From an uncultured Burkholderiales bacterium (GTDB taxonomy: Bacteria > Pseudomonadota > Gammaproteobacteria > Burkholderiales > Burkholderiaceae_C): a DNA stretch of 64,000 nt. Location of the stretch: assembly GCA_945952065.1 (NCBI GenBank), contig CAMFGY010000011.1, forward strand, positions 62,001 to 126,000, given 5' to 3'. The notes beneath the pieces are model-generated. The model saw nothing but the letters and a program-made list of their open reading frames with translations, was not told the DNA's origin and did not search any database. Made by a program: the position numbers and the translations under genes. This document shows, in pieces, positions 34,998-44,097 of the stretch (positions are counted from its first letter, which is position 1; each line of letters begins with the position of its first letter).

Positions 34998-36323
34998 ATG
35001 CAAACCAAGACCACCCTGTTGGCGGCCCTGCTGGCCGCCGGACTGTGTGCCACCGGCTCGGCCACCGCCGCGCGCAACAGCTATGACATGACCATCCTGG
35101 TCGCCAACGACGCCAAGTACAAGCCCACCGTCATGGTCGACCCCGACCTGGTCAACCCCTGGGGCATCGCCTTGCGCCCGCCCGGCATCGGCGGCCACAT
35201 CTGGACCAGCAATGCCGGCAGCGGCACCACCACCACCTACATCGGCGACGTCAACGGCAAGCCGCTTTACCAAGATGGCCTCAAGGTCATTCCCATCGCC
35301 CAAGCCAAGGGCGTGGAGGCTTACACCCCGCAGGTGACCGGGCAGGTTTACAACGCCGCCAGCGATATCGCCGGCCAGCCGACCGAGTTCTTTGTCTCGG
35401 GTGCCGCCACCAACTGGAACACCGGCGCATCGGCCGGCACCATCTCGGGCTCGGCCAAATTCGTGTTCGTCACCCTGGACGGCACCATCAACGCTTGGCG
35501 CGCCGGCACCAACCCCGGCATGAATGAAGCCGTGGTGGTGAAGGACTATTCGGGCAGCTGGGCCGGTGCCAACGGCTATCAGTACACCCCCAATTTCACG
35601 GGGGTGGCCATGACCACCGCCAGCTTCAAGCTGGATGCGCAAGGCAACAAGGTGGCGGACAACCGGCTCTATGCGACCGACTTCGCCAACAACCGCATCA
35701 TGACCTTCGACAACCAGTGGAACGACATCAGCGATCGCGTCCACTTCGAGCGGCCCAGCGATCTGCAAAACGACTTCATGCCCTTCAACATCCAGGACAT
35801 CGGAGGGCGTCTGTACGTGGCCTATGCCGCCAGCGAATTCGACCCGCTGATGCCCAGCGAGCCGGTGCGCGCGCCAGCCCATGGCCGCGTGATTGCCTAT
35901 GACCGCGATGGCCACATCGTGCAGGACTTCAAAGACCAGCTCGACATGAACGCCCCTTGGGGCCTGGCGATGGCGCCGACCAGCTTTGGCGCCTTTGGCG
36001 GCAAGCTCTTGGTGGCCAATTTCGGCGACGGCAGCATCGCCGCGCTGGACCCCGAGACCGGCGCCACCCTGGGCAAGCTCAAAGACGCCGCCGGCAAGAC
36101 CCTCTTCATCGATGGCATCTGGGGCCTGACCTTCGGCAACGGCGTCAGCCTCGGCGACGCCAACTCGCTGTACTTCACCGCCGGCCCCAATCTGGAAGAA
36201 GACGGCATCTTGGGCAAGCTCACCGTCAGCGCCGTGCCGGAGCCCAGCAGCTACGCCTTGCTCTTGGGCGGCCTAGGCGGCCTGGGCATGCTGGGCGCCC
36301 TCCGCCGCCGCTCGGCGCACTGA
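34998..36323 (+). CDS. TIGR03118-type PEP-CTERM beta-propeller protein
   Basis: A 441-residue exported protein with a signal peptide ending near residue 25 (ATA). The mature part starts with DLVNPWGIALRP and repeats WGL/WGI motifs (NAPWGLAMAP, IWGLTFGN), typical of the TIGR03118 family, which is predicted to form a beta-propeller. The final VPEPSSYALLLGGLGGLGM then RRRS is a PEP-CTERM signal. Function is unknown; NHL-like propellers often bind sugars or act as lyases or lactonases. It does not share the conserved upstream block of its two PEP-CTERM neighbours. Confidence 0.88.
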   Translation: MQTKTTLLAALLAAGLCATGSATAARNSYDMTILVANDAKYKPTVMVDPDLVNPWGIALRPPGIGGHIWTSNAGSGTTTTYIGDVNGKPLYQDGLKVIPIAQAKGVEAYTPQVTGQVYNAASDIAGQPTEFFVSGAATNWNTGASAGTISGSAKFVFVTLDGTINAWRAGTNPGMNEAVVVKDYSGSWAGANGYQYTPNFTGVAMTTASFKLDAQGNKVADNRLYATDFANNRIMTFDNQWNDISDRVHFERPSDLQNDFMPFNIQDIGGRLYVAYAASEFDPLMPSEPVRAPAHGRVIAYDRDGHIVQDFKDQLDMNAPWGLAMAPTSFGAFGGKLLVANFGDGSIAALDPETGATLGKLKDAAGKTLFIDGIWGLTFGNGVSLGDANSLYFTAGPNLEEDGILGKLTVSAVPEPSSYALLLGGLGGLGMLGALRRRSAH

Positions 36324-36447
36324 CAAACAGGCGAAAACAGCCGCGACAACACGGCCTGCGCGATCAGCGCACGGCTGTGGCGTGCGCCCCCCGGTCTCTG
36401 ATCCCGGGCCAGGCCGGGATGCGCCGACCTAGCGACCCAGCCATAAG

Positions 36448-36526
36448 CCAAACGGACTATTCACTCGGACGCACCCACGACACGCCACAGCCCTAGCCTG
36501 CACGTGTTTGCGCGGGGTTCTGTGTG
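36448..36526 (+). promoter_or_regulatory. Conserved upstream block B of a PEP-CTERM gene
   Basis: The partner of block A (32183-32261); see the shared words there. An ATCCCGG/CCGGGAT hairpin at 36401-36420 lies upstream, between the previous gene and this block. Since the downstream proteins are unrelated apart from their sorting tags, the match points to shared regulation and not to gene duplication. Confidence 0.65.
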
Positions 36527-36616
36527 GAATTGTGAGCAGTTCAGCAGTCGCCGGCTTCGGTTCTTCCGCATTTCACCCACTTGTTCCAACGATTAGCAAT
36601 TCCAGGAGTCCATTCC

Positions 36617-37396
36617 ATGTTCCTACCTTCCCAAATCATCGGCGGCCTGGCATTGGCCGCTCTTGCGCTGAGCGGTGTCACCGCCCATGCCGCCACTGAC
36701 TTGATCGTCAACGGCGGCTTTGAAGCCGGCGCCAGCAATGTGCAGTCCCCAGACCCCATCACCGGCTGGGCCTCGGCCGAGCGCGGCATTCTGGGCGGGG
36801 TGATGGTGCTCAGCGGCAACGAGTCGCTGGTGTCGGGCGGCGCCACCGTGGGCGCGGCCAGCGGCAAGAACTATGCTTTGCTGGACACCGCCGGCAACGC
36901 CGATCTGGCCCTGCTGCAACGCTTCACCGTGGCCCAAGCCCTGCAGTCCGCCACGCTGAGCTTTGACTGGTTTGCCAACTACGGCGGCACCCAAGCCGGC
37001 CCCGTGGGCCAAGCCTTTGGCCTGGACCACACCACGGGCGGCAGCTACGACGCCAATGTGCACATTCGCGTCGACATCTTGAAGGACGGCGCCAGCGACT
37101 TCAGCACCGCCGCCACCGACCTGATCTGGAGCGGCGCCGCCGACACCTTGAGCAAGGGCCCGAACAACTACACCCAGGCCCAAATCAGCCTGGACAGCAG
37201 CTTGTTCGAGGCCGGCAAGAACTACACGCTGCGTTTCGCTGCCGTGTCCAACGACGGCAGCCTGATCGCTGGCCTGGACAACGTGGCCTTGAACGTTGAA
37301 GTCTCCCCCGTGCCCGAGCCACAAAGCTGGGCCTTGATGGCTGCCGGCTTGGGCTTGCTGATGGCCAGCCGCCGCTCGAGCGCCAAGCGCCGCTGA
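36617..37396 (+). CDS. PEP-CTERM protein, carbohydrate-binding-like
   Basis: A 259-residue exported protein, start at the ATG at 36617 after CCAGGAGTCC. The signal peptide ends near residue 25 (AHA). The mature domain begins DLIVNGGFEAG and runs as a beta-sandwich with SLLF/LDNVALN at the end, which is the layout of DUF642 or CBM-like domains in many PEP-CTERM proteins. The tail VPEPQSWALMAAGLGLLM then SRRSS is a PEP-CTERM signal. It is 33 nt before the alkaline phosphatase and probably shares a transcript with it. Confidence 0.85.
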   Translation: MFLPSQIIGGLALAALALSGVTAHAATDLIVNGGFEAGASNVQSPDPITGWASAERGILGGVMVLSGNESLVSGGATVGAASGKNYALLDTAGNADLALLQRFTVAQALQSATLSFDWFANYGGTQAGPVGQAFGLDHTTGGSYDANVHIRVDILKDGASDFSTAATDLIWSGAADTLSKGPNNYTQAQISLDSSLFEAGKNYTLRFAAVSNDGSLIAGLDNVALNVEVSPVPEPQSWALMAAGLGLLMASRRSSAKRR

Positions 37397-37429
37397 TTTC
37401 CCCACTCCCATTTCCAACGAGATCACCTC

Positions 37430-38962
37430 ATGAAACTGAAACTGATCGCCCTGGCCTCTTTGGCCTCCCTGTGCACCCTGAGCCAAGCCGGCAGCCCCAC
37501 CACCGGCGGCACCGAGTCCGTGGCTGACTTCTACAACGCTGGCAGCAAGTTCATCTCCGACAGCAAGGCTCTGGTGCCCAACACCCGCCGCGCCAAGAAC
37601 GTGATCTTCTTCGTCGGCGACGGCATGGGCATCTCGACCCAAACCGCCGCCCGCATCCTGGAAGGCCAACTCAAGGGCATGACCGGTGAAGAAAACCGCC
37701 TGTCCTTCGAGACCCTGCCCTACAGCGCCCTGTCCAAGACTTACTCCTGGGACCAGCAGACCTCCGACTCGGCCCCGACCATGACAGCCATGATCACCGG
37801 CTACAAGGCCCGTGAAGGCATGCTGTCGGTCAACCACCTGACCGCTCGCGGTGAGTGCGATGCCAACGTCATCGCCAACAACTCGCTGAAGACGCTACTG
37901 GAACTGGCAGCCGAGAACGGTCGCTCCACCGGCGTGGTCTCCACCGCTCGCATCACCCACGCCACACCGGCCGCCACCTACGCCCACACCTCGGTGCGTG
38001 ACTGGGAATACGCCGGCTACTCGGGTCAGCCTGCAGGCTGCGGCGTGAAGGACATCGCCCGTCAGCTGATCGAAGTCTCGCCCGCTGTGAAGAACAGCCT
38101 GAAGGTCGCCATGGGTGGCGGTCGCTCCTACTTCATGACCAACACCCAGGTCGACCCCGAGTACCCCAGCAAGAAGGGCGCCCGCAAAGACGGCCGCGAC
38201 CTGACCGCTGAATGGGTGAGCAGCCGCGGCGTGAACGCCAAATACGTCTGGAACAAGACCGGTTTCGACGCCATCGATCCGAGCAACACCGACTATCTGC
38301 TGGGCCTGTTCGAGCAGTCGCACATGCAGTACGAAGCCGATCGCATCAAGGACGGCGACAAGGGCGAGCCTTCGCTGACCGAGATGACCGAAAAGTCCAT
38401 CAAGATGCTGCAGAAGAACCCGAACGGTTTCTTCCTGCACGTTGAGGCCGGCCGCATCGACCATGCGCACCACGGCGGCAATGCCCAGCGCGCGCTGATC
38501 GACACCATCGAGTTGTCGAACGCCGTGCGCAAGGCCATGGCCATGACCAGCGAGCAAGACACGCTGATCATCGTCTCGGCCGACCACAGCCATGTGTTCA
38601 CCATCGCCGGCTACCCGCACCGCGGCAACAACATCCTGGGTCTGGTCAAGGAAGTGCCGGCCGTGGACGGCAATCTGCCCACCCCCAGCCTGGCCGATGA
38701 TGGCAAGCCTTACACCACCTTGGGCTACCAAAACGGCCCGGGCGCCGCAGGCAGCTTCTCCGGCGGCGTGCGTGTGGACCTGACCTCGGTCGACACCGCG
38801 GCCCTGAACTTCATGCAGCAAGCCACCGTGCCGCTGGGCTCGGAAACCCACGCCGGTGAAGACGTCGGCATCTGGGCCCGCGGTCCCAAGGCCTATCTGG
38901 TGCGCGGCAGCATGGAGCAAAACTGGATCTACCACGTGATGCGCGAGGCCTTCGGCTTCTAA
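37430..38962 (+). CDS. Alkaline phosphatase, PhoA superfamily
   Basis: A 510-residue secreted phosphomonoesterase. The signal peptide ends near residue 20. Metal and catalytic sites are visible: D64 in FFVGDGMG, the nucleophile S114 in SDSAPTMTA, the HVEAGRIDHAHH motif, SADHSH and a final histidine in ETHAGEDVGIWARGP. The layout is closer to the eukaryote-like alkaline phosphatases than to E. coli PhoA. It follows the PEP-CTERM gene at 36617 by 33 nt and is ended by a strong terminator. It releases phosphate from organic esters outside the cytoplasm. Confidence 0.95.
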   Translation: MKLKLIALASLASLCTLSQAGSPTTGGTESVADFYNAGSKFISDSKALVPNTRRAKNVIFFVGDGMGISTQTAARILEGQLKGMTGEENRLSFETLPYSALSKTYSWDQQTSDSAPTMTAMITGYKAREGMLSVNHLTARGECDANVIANNSLKTLLELAAENGRSTGVVSTARITHATPAATYAHTSVRDWEYAGYSGQPAGCGVKDIARQLIEVSPAVKNSLKVAMGGGRSYFMTNTQVDPEYPSKKGARKDGRDLTAEWVSSRGVNAKYVWNKTGFDAIDPSNTDYLLGLFEQSHMQYEADRIKDGDKGEPSLTEMTEKSIKMLQKNPNGFFLHVEAGRIDHAHHGGNAQRALIDTIELSNAVRKAMAMTSEQDTLIIVSADHSHVFTIAGYPHRGNNILGLVKEVPAVDGNLPTPSLADDGKPYTTLGYQNGPGAAGSFSGGVRVDLTSVDTAALNFMQQATVPLGSETHAGEDVGIWARGPKAYLVRGSMEQNWIYHVMREAFGF

Positions 38963-38979
38963 ATCCCCCGCCCAGGCTG

Positions 38980-39008
38980 GCAGCCCGCGTCCGTAAGACG
39001 CGGGCTGC
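38980..39008 (+). terminator. Strong hairpin after the phosphatase gene
   Basis: GCAGCCCGCGTC / GACGCGGGCTGC, a 12-bp perfect stem with a 5-nt loop, 17 nt after the stop. It has no T tail but precedes a second hairpin; it may protect the 3' end. Confidence 0.6.
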
Positions 39009-39025
39009 ATCCGGCACTGACCGAG

Positions 39026-39059
39026 CAGCGAGTGGCCTGGGGTCACTCGCTGTTTTTAT
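39026..39059 (+). terminator. Rho-independent terminator
   Basis: CAGCGAGTG / CACTCGCTG (9-bp stem, 9-nt loop) followed by TTTTTATT. It ends the PEP-CTERM-phosphatase transcript 30 nt before the next gene. Confidence 0.85.
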
Positions 39060-39090
39060 TGACCCTCAGCTTTTTCTGCAAGCCCATCGC

Positions 39091-39882
39091 ATGAAGTTCG
39101 CTCACACACTCATCGCACTGCTGACAACGCTCGCCGCCACCAGCAGCCAGGCTCACGCAAACGCCGCCCCCCCAAACACAGCCGCCAGTGCTGCCAGCGC
39201 GCAAGCCAACTTGCCCCAAGCCCCGACCACGGGCTGGGAGCCCGTGGCCGTGCGGTACCGCGTCAGCTTCAAGCCGGCGTCGGTCAAAACCGCGACACCC
39301 GCTGCGCAAGACTGGTATTTCATCCGCCAGCCCAACATGATCGCCACGCTGCGGCCCGACAACGCCGAGATCTGGCGCCAAACCGAACAAGGCCTGAGCC
39401 TGGAACGCGTCTTCCATGCCGAGCGCCACATCGTGGACTACACCCCCGGCGAGCTGCGCACCCTGGGGATTCAGCCCGCTTGGCAGCAACTGGCCAGCAT
39501 CGTCGATGCGCAAATGCTGAGCCAACTCAAGCCCGGCGCGCGCCGCGGTTCGCTGCAAGACTTCAGTGGCGAAATCCAGGGCGAGCGCATCCGCCTGAGC
39601 TGGGACCACGCCCAGCAACTGCCCGCCACCTTGCAGCGCGTCGGCAAGCTGGGTGAGCTGAAGATGCAGCGCATCAGCCCCAAAAACCAGCAGCCCCTGC
39701 AGCTCGCCCACATCAGCGCCAAGGGCTGGCCCGCTGGCTGGCCGCGTTCCGAGGCCGGTCTGCAGGACTATCAACGACTGGACGCCGCGGACTTTGGCGA
39801 TATGGACTACAACCCGGTCGTGCGAAAAGCCGAGGCTTTGGACGTCCAGCAGGGCTTGCGCAAGCCCCATGCGCACGATTGA
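39091..39882 (+). CDS. Exported protein of unknown function downstream of alkaline phosphatase
   Basis: A 263-residue protein with a signal peptide ending near residue 24 (AHA) and an alanine-rich linker. The mature part has no motif I recognise. Visible are YRVSFKPASVKTA, a DWYFIRQPNMIATLRPDNAEIW strand pattern (quoted as DWYFIRQPN), VFHAERHIVDYTPGEL and RISPKNQQP. There are no cysteines in the mature part. No ribosome-binding site is obvious before the ATG. It lies between two terminators and so is probably its own transcript. The protein is likely periplasmic. Confidence 0.65.
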   Translation: MKFAHTLIALLTTLAATSSQAHANAAPPNTAASAASAQANLPQAPTTGWEPVAVRYRVSFKPASVKTATPAAQDWYFIRQPNMIATLRPDNAEIWRQTEQGLSLERVFHAERHIVDYTPGELRTLGIQPAWQQLASIVDAQMLSQLKPGARRGSLQDFSGEIQGERIRLSWDHAQQLPATLQRVGKLGELKMQRISPKNQQPLQLAHISAKGWPAGWPRSEAGLQDYQRLDAADFGDMDYNPVVRKAEALDVQQGLRKPHAHD

Positions 39883-39902
39883 TCCCAAGCAAGCCCCTTC
39901 AC

Positions 39903-39928
39903 AAAAGCCCGCCATCGCGGGCTTTTTT
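39903..39928 (+). terminator. Rho-independent terminator
   Basis: AAAAGCCCGC-CATC-GCGGGCTTTTTT, a textbook terminator 20 nt after the stop of the exported protein. Confidence 0.9.
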
Positions 39929-40156
39929 CTTGGGCCGGGCATGGCGCGCTCAGCGGCCAGAAGGCCCCCAACTTCAGCCGGTCTACCGTTCGCAGGGGGC
40001 TCCTCACGATGTTTTTTCTCAAGCCCTGTGCGATTGGTCACACCCGGCTCGACACCGCTGGATGCAATTGTCAGCGTTTGCACTCAAGCTGAAGCCCTGG
40101 ATTACGCCCGTTGCGGCTGAAGCGCTGGATTCAGCCCGCGGTCAAGGAGTCAGGCC

Positions 40157-41704
40157 ATGAGCGAAGACCTTGCCTCGACAGTTGCCGCAGCACCTGTGGC
40201 CACCGTTCTTTTCGTGGACGACGAGCCCTCCATCCTGAGCGCCTTGCGGCGCTTGTTCCGGCCTCAGGGCTACAAGGTCTTGATGGCCGAAGGCGGTGCA
40301 GCCGGACTCGCCTTGTTGGAGCTCGAGACCGTCGATCTGGTCATTTCCGATATGCGCATGCCCGAGATGGACGGCGTGCAGTTTTTGGAGCAGGTGCGGC
40401 AACGCTGGCCGCACATCGTGCGGGTGATGTTGACGGGCTACGCTGACATCACCTCGACCATCGGCGCCATCAATCGAGGCGAGATTCACCGCTACATCGC
40501 CAAACCCTGGGATGACCAGGACATCTTGCTGTCCGTCAGTGATGGGCTCAAGCGCCAGCGCTTGGAGCGCGAGAACCGCGAGCTGGTCGCCTTGACGCAA
40601 TCACAAAACGCGCAGCTGCAAGACGTGAATGCCCAGCTGCAAGAGGTCAATGGCCAGTTACAAATGGCCAATGCGCAACTTCAAGACAACAATGAAGACT
40701 TGGAGGACCGGGTCAAAGAGCGAACCCAAGCGCTTGAGGCGGCCAATGCCCAGCTGGGTGAAGCCAATCAGCGCTTGGCCGATGCCAACGCTCAAATGGA
40801 GCAGGCCAACCAGCAGTTGAACGCGGCGAATCTGCAGTTGGAGGAAAACTTTGCGCTCTCGATCAGCGTGTTCTCCGGCCTGCTGGAACTGCGCGATGGC
40901 AGCGTCTCTGGCCACGGCCACCGTGTGGCCGATTTGGCGCGACGCCTGGCCGAACACATGTCGCTGAGCCCCATTGAAGTCACCGACATCTACAACGCGG
41001 GCTTGCTGCATGAGGTCGGCAAGATTGGTCTGCCGGATCACTTGCTGCAAAAAACGGTGTCCTTGATGACCGGCGATGAGTTCGAGATCTACAAGCGCCA
41101 CCCACAACATGCGCAGGCTGCCTTGATGCCGCTGGGCCGACTGCGCCAGACCGCCATCATCATTCGATCCCAGCATGAGCGCCTGGATGGCAAAGGCTTC
41201 CCTGACGGCCTGTCAGGCTACGAAGTGCCTTTGGGAGCGCAAATCATCAATGTGGCGTCGACCTACGAAGCCTTGATTGCCGGTCGCTTGGCGGAAAAGG
41301 TGTACTCCACCGAGGACGCCGTCAAAGCCGTGCTGGAAGGTCGCGGCAGCCGTTACGACAACGAGGTGATTGAAGCCTTTGAAGTGGTGATGAAAGAGCT
41401 GGCCGCCGAGGCCGGCGCCGATATCGAGATCAATTCGGCTCAGCTGCGCCCCGGCATGGTGCTGACCCGCCCGGTCCTCAGCCCCCATGGCAGCGTGCTC
41501 TTGCCCAAGGATTTCAAGTTCACAAGTGCTGTGGTGAAACAGGTCTTGGACTTTGAGCAGCGACTTGGGCTGCCCTTCAGCTTTTTCGTCAAGCAAGTGC
41601 TGGACCCCAGGGCGGCAAAACCACCCGCCGCTTCGGCTGCGGCCAAGCCCCTGACGCCACCCGCCAGCAGCGCCAAACCGCAGGCTGCCCCAGCCCGCGC
41701 CTGA
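40157..41704 (+). CDS. Response regulator with coiled coil and degenerate HD-GYP domain
   Basis: A 515-residue regulator. Receiver domain 15-135 with D21/D22, phospho-acceptor D65 and K117. A coiled coil (135-230) follows, rich in NAQLQ-type repeats. The HD-GYP domain (235-430) reads LLHEVGKIGLPD at 283-294 and QHERLDGKGFPDG at 339-351. The canonical HD pair is HE (E286), the first His of HHE is Q339 and GYP is GFP. These changes remove or alter metal ligands, so c-di-GMP hydrolysis is doubtful. A proline/alanine tail ends the protein. It is 22 nt before a histidine kinase gene, its likely partner. Confidence 0.92.
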   Translation: MSEDLASTVAAAPVATVLFVDDEPSILSALRRLFRPQGYKVLMAEGGAAGLALLELETVDLVISDMRMPEMDGVQFLEQVRQRWPHIVRVMLTGYADITSTIGAINRGEIHRYIAKPWDDQDILLSVSDGLKRQRLERENRELVALTQSQNAQLQDVNAQLQEVNGQLQMANAQLQDNNEDLEDRVKERTQALEAANAQLGEANQRLADANAQMEQANQQLNAANLQLEENFALSISVFSGLLELRDGSVSGHGHRVADLARRLAEHMSLSPIEVTDIYNAGLLHEVGKIGLPDHLLQKTVSLMTGDEFEIYKRHPQHAQAALMPLGRLRQTAIIIRSQHERLDGKGFPDGLSGYEVPLGAQIINVASTYEALIAGRLAEKVYSTEDAVKAVLEGRGSRYDNEVIEAFEVVMKELAAEAGADIEINSAQLRPGMVLTRPVLSPHGSVLLPKDFKFTSAVVKQVLDFEQRLGLPFSFFVKQVLDPRAAKPPAASAAAKPLTPPASSAKPQAAPARA

Positions 41705-41726
41705 GTCCAGCCAAAGCGCCACGATC

Positions 41727-43904
41727 ATGCAAACCTATGCATCTACCGAAACGCATCCGCCGCTGCGACAGGGCCTACCGCCGACGCTGCCCCCCATCGC
41801 TGGCAGCCCTCTCGACATCGACGCGCTGGACGCGCTGCAAGTGCAGACCTTGGAAGCGGTAAGCGCCCCACTTCTGGTGCATGCCGGTCGTCATATCCTG
41901 TATGCCAATTCGGCCATGCAAAGACTGCTGGGCTATGACCTCGAGCAGATGCAAAGCCTCCAGCACTACGCCTGGGCCAATGACCCCTATGTCGAGGCCT
42001 TGAAGGCTTACGGCGAGCGCTGCCTGCAAGAAGACGAGCAATTGCCTGCGCTGGAATGCGAAGCCATGACGGCAACCGGCGCGGTGCGATACCTGGAGCT
42101 GACCGCACGAGGCCTGCAATCGCCCCAGGGCAAGCGGGTGATCATCAGCTGCCAAGACTTGAGCGATATGCGTCATGTGCAGATGAGCTTGCTCGAAGTG
42201 GGCCGGGTCATGCACCAGATTCTCGAAAACAACCCCGTGCCCACTTTTGTGATCGACAAAGATCACCGCATCACCCACTGGAACGCGGCCTGCGGCCAGC
42301 TGACCGGCGTGGACTCGATGGATGTGGTGGGCAGCGCCGAAGCCTGGCGTCCGTTCTACAGCGCGGCCCGCCCCCTGCTGGTCGACCTGATTGTCGATGG
42401 CACGGTCTCCGAACAGCGCCAGTTGCTGTATGGCGACAATCTGCGCCCCTCCAGCCTGGTGGTGAGGGCGTACGAAACCGAAGATTACTTCCCGCAATTT
42501 GGCGAGCACGGCCGCTGGATTTTTTGTACCGCGGCCCCCTTGTATGACATTCAAGGCAAGGTGGTGGGCGCGATTGCCACCCTGCTGGACGTGACCGAAC
42601 GGCGCCAGGCCGAAGATCAGCTGCGCCGCCATCAGGCCGAACTGGAGCACATTGTTGAGCAGCGCACCGCTGAGCTTTCGCGCAGCCACCAGGAGCTGGC
42701 CGCGTTCATGGAAAACGCCTCGGTGGGCATCATTTACAGCTGCGGCCATCACATCGTGCGCAGCAATAAGAAGTTCGGCGAGGTCTTTGAGCTTGACGCC
42801 GGCGACGAAACCGAGCTGCGGGCCGAGCGCTTTTTCAGCAGCCGCGCGGCCTATGAAGAGTTGATCCACACCGCCACTCCCGTTCTCAGCCAGGGCCGCC
42901 CGCTGATGCATGAGATGGAAATGCTGACCGCGCGCGGCCATCGCATCTGGGTGCAGATGATCGCCTACCCCGCCAATCCCGAGGACCCACGTTCCGGCGT
43001 TTGGTGGTTGCTGCAAGACCGCAGCGAAGTGATGCGCGCACAGCGCGAGCTGGTGAACAACTACCGCGACATCAAGAAAGCCAATGAGCGGCTCGAAGAA
43101 GCGCAGAGCCAGTTGTTGCAGTCAGAAAAAATGGCGTCTATCGGCCAACTCGCTGCCGGCGTCGCGCATGAAATCAACAATCCGGTTGGTTTTGTGAGCT
43201 CCAACCTGGGCAGTTTGCGCCGCTATGTCGAGCCCCTGCTGGCCCTGGTCAGCCTGTATGGGCGGCTTGATCTTTCCAGCCAGGCGCCAGAGTTCAAACA
43301 GCAAATCCGCCAGCTGCAAGAACAAGCCGATTTGGAGTTCATCCACGAAGACCTGCCGCAATTGCTGAAGGAAAGTGATGAGGGTTTAGGTCGTGTCAAG
43401 AAGATCGTGCAAGACCTGAAAGACTTCTCCCGCGTCGATCAATCCGACTGGCAAGAGGCGGACCTCAATCTCGGCCTGGAGTCCACGCTCAATGTGGTGC
43501 GGCATGAAGTCAAATACAAGGCGGAGGTCCACAAAGACTTTGGTGAACTGCCCCTGGTGCGCTGCCTGGCCGGGCAACTCAACCAAGTCTTCATGAACCT
43601 CATCGTCAATGCTGCGCATGCCATCAATCAGCGTGGCGAAATCCGGCTGCGCACCCGTCAGGAGGGCGCCTGGGTCTGTGTGGAGGTCAGTGACAACGGC
43701 TGTGGCATGAGCCCGGAGGTGCAGCGCCGTATCTTCGACCCCTTCTTCACCACCAAACCCGTGGGCCAAGGCACGGGCCTGGGCTTGTCGCTGAGCTTTT
43801 CCATCATCAAGAAGCACGGCGGCCGCATCGAACTGGAGTCCGCCCCCGGTCAAGGCAGTTGCTTCAAGATTTGGCTGCCCATTCAAGGGCCCGAGAGCCC
43901 TTGA
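41727..43904 (+). CDS. Soluble PAS-containing sensor histidine kinase
   Basis: A 725-residue protein without membrane segments. Three PAS-type regions (about 40-150, 155-300 and 320-430) are followed by a coiled coil and HisKA, with the phospho-acceptor in GVAHEINNPVGFV. The ATPase domain has LIVNAAHAI, DNGCGM and GTGLGLS. The HEINNP form belongs to the HPK4-type kinases. The cognate regulator is most likely the HD-GYP protein just upstream. It is followed, after 193 nt, by a porin and a PstS-like gene, which may be targets. Confidence 0.93.
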   Translation: MQTYASTETHPPLRQGLPPTLPPIAGSPLDIDALDALQVQTLEAVSAPLLVHAGRHILYANSAMQRLLGYDLEQMQSLQHYAWANDPYVEALKAYGERCLQEDEQLPALECEAMTATGAVRYLELTARGLQSPQGKRVIISCQDLSDMRHVQMSLLEVGRVMHQILENNPVPTFVIDKDHRITHWNAACGQLTGVDSMDVVGSAEAWRPFYSAARPLLVDLIVDGTVSEQRQLLYGDNLRPSSLVVRAYETEDYFPQFGEHGRWIFCTAAPLYDIQGKVVGAIATLLDVTERRQAEDQLRRHQAELEHIVEQRTAELSRSHQELAAFMENASVGIIYSCGHHIVRSNKKFGEVFELDAGDETELRAERFFSSRAAYEELIHTATPVLSQGRPLMHEMEMLTARGHRIWVQMIAYPANPEDPRSGVWWLLQDRSEVMRAQRELVNNYRDIKKANERLEEAQSQLLQSEKMASIGQLAAGVAHEINNPVGFVSSNLGSLRRYVEPLLALVSLYGRLDLSSQAPEFKQQIRQLQEQADLEFIHEDLPQLLKESDEGLGRVKKIVQDLKDFSRVDQSDWQEADLNLGLESTLNVVRHEVKYKAEVHKDFGELPLVRCLAGQLNQVFMNLIVNAAHAINQRGEIRLRTRQEGAWVCVEVSDNGCGMSPEVQRRIFDPFFTTKPVGQGTGLGLSLSFSIIKKHGGRIELESAPGQGSCFKIWLPIQGPESP

Positions 43905-44097
43905 GCGCCGCCCCTTGGCCCCCAATCGCCGGGGCGCCCCGCCGACATCCGCCGCTGCTTTTGCAAAAACAAGGGCGCCCCCTGTTGCACCGACTGGGGG
44001 CACGCGGCGGAATCGTTAAAGATTTCACGCCAACGGTCGACAAGTCGTATGGGCCTTGTAGTTGGAACAAGGCACACCATCAACGGAAGGACGGAAG

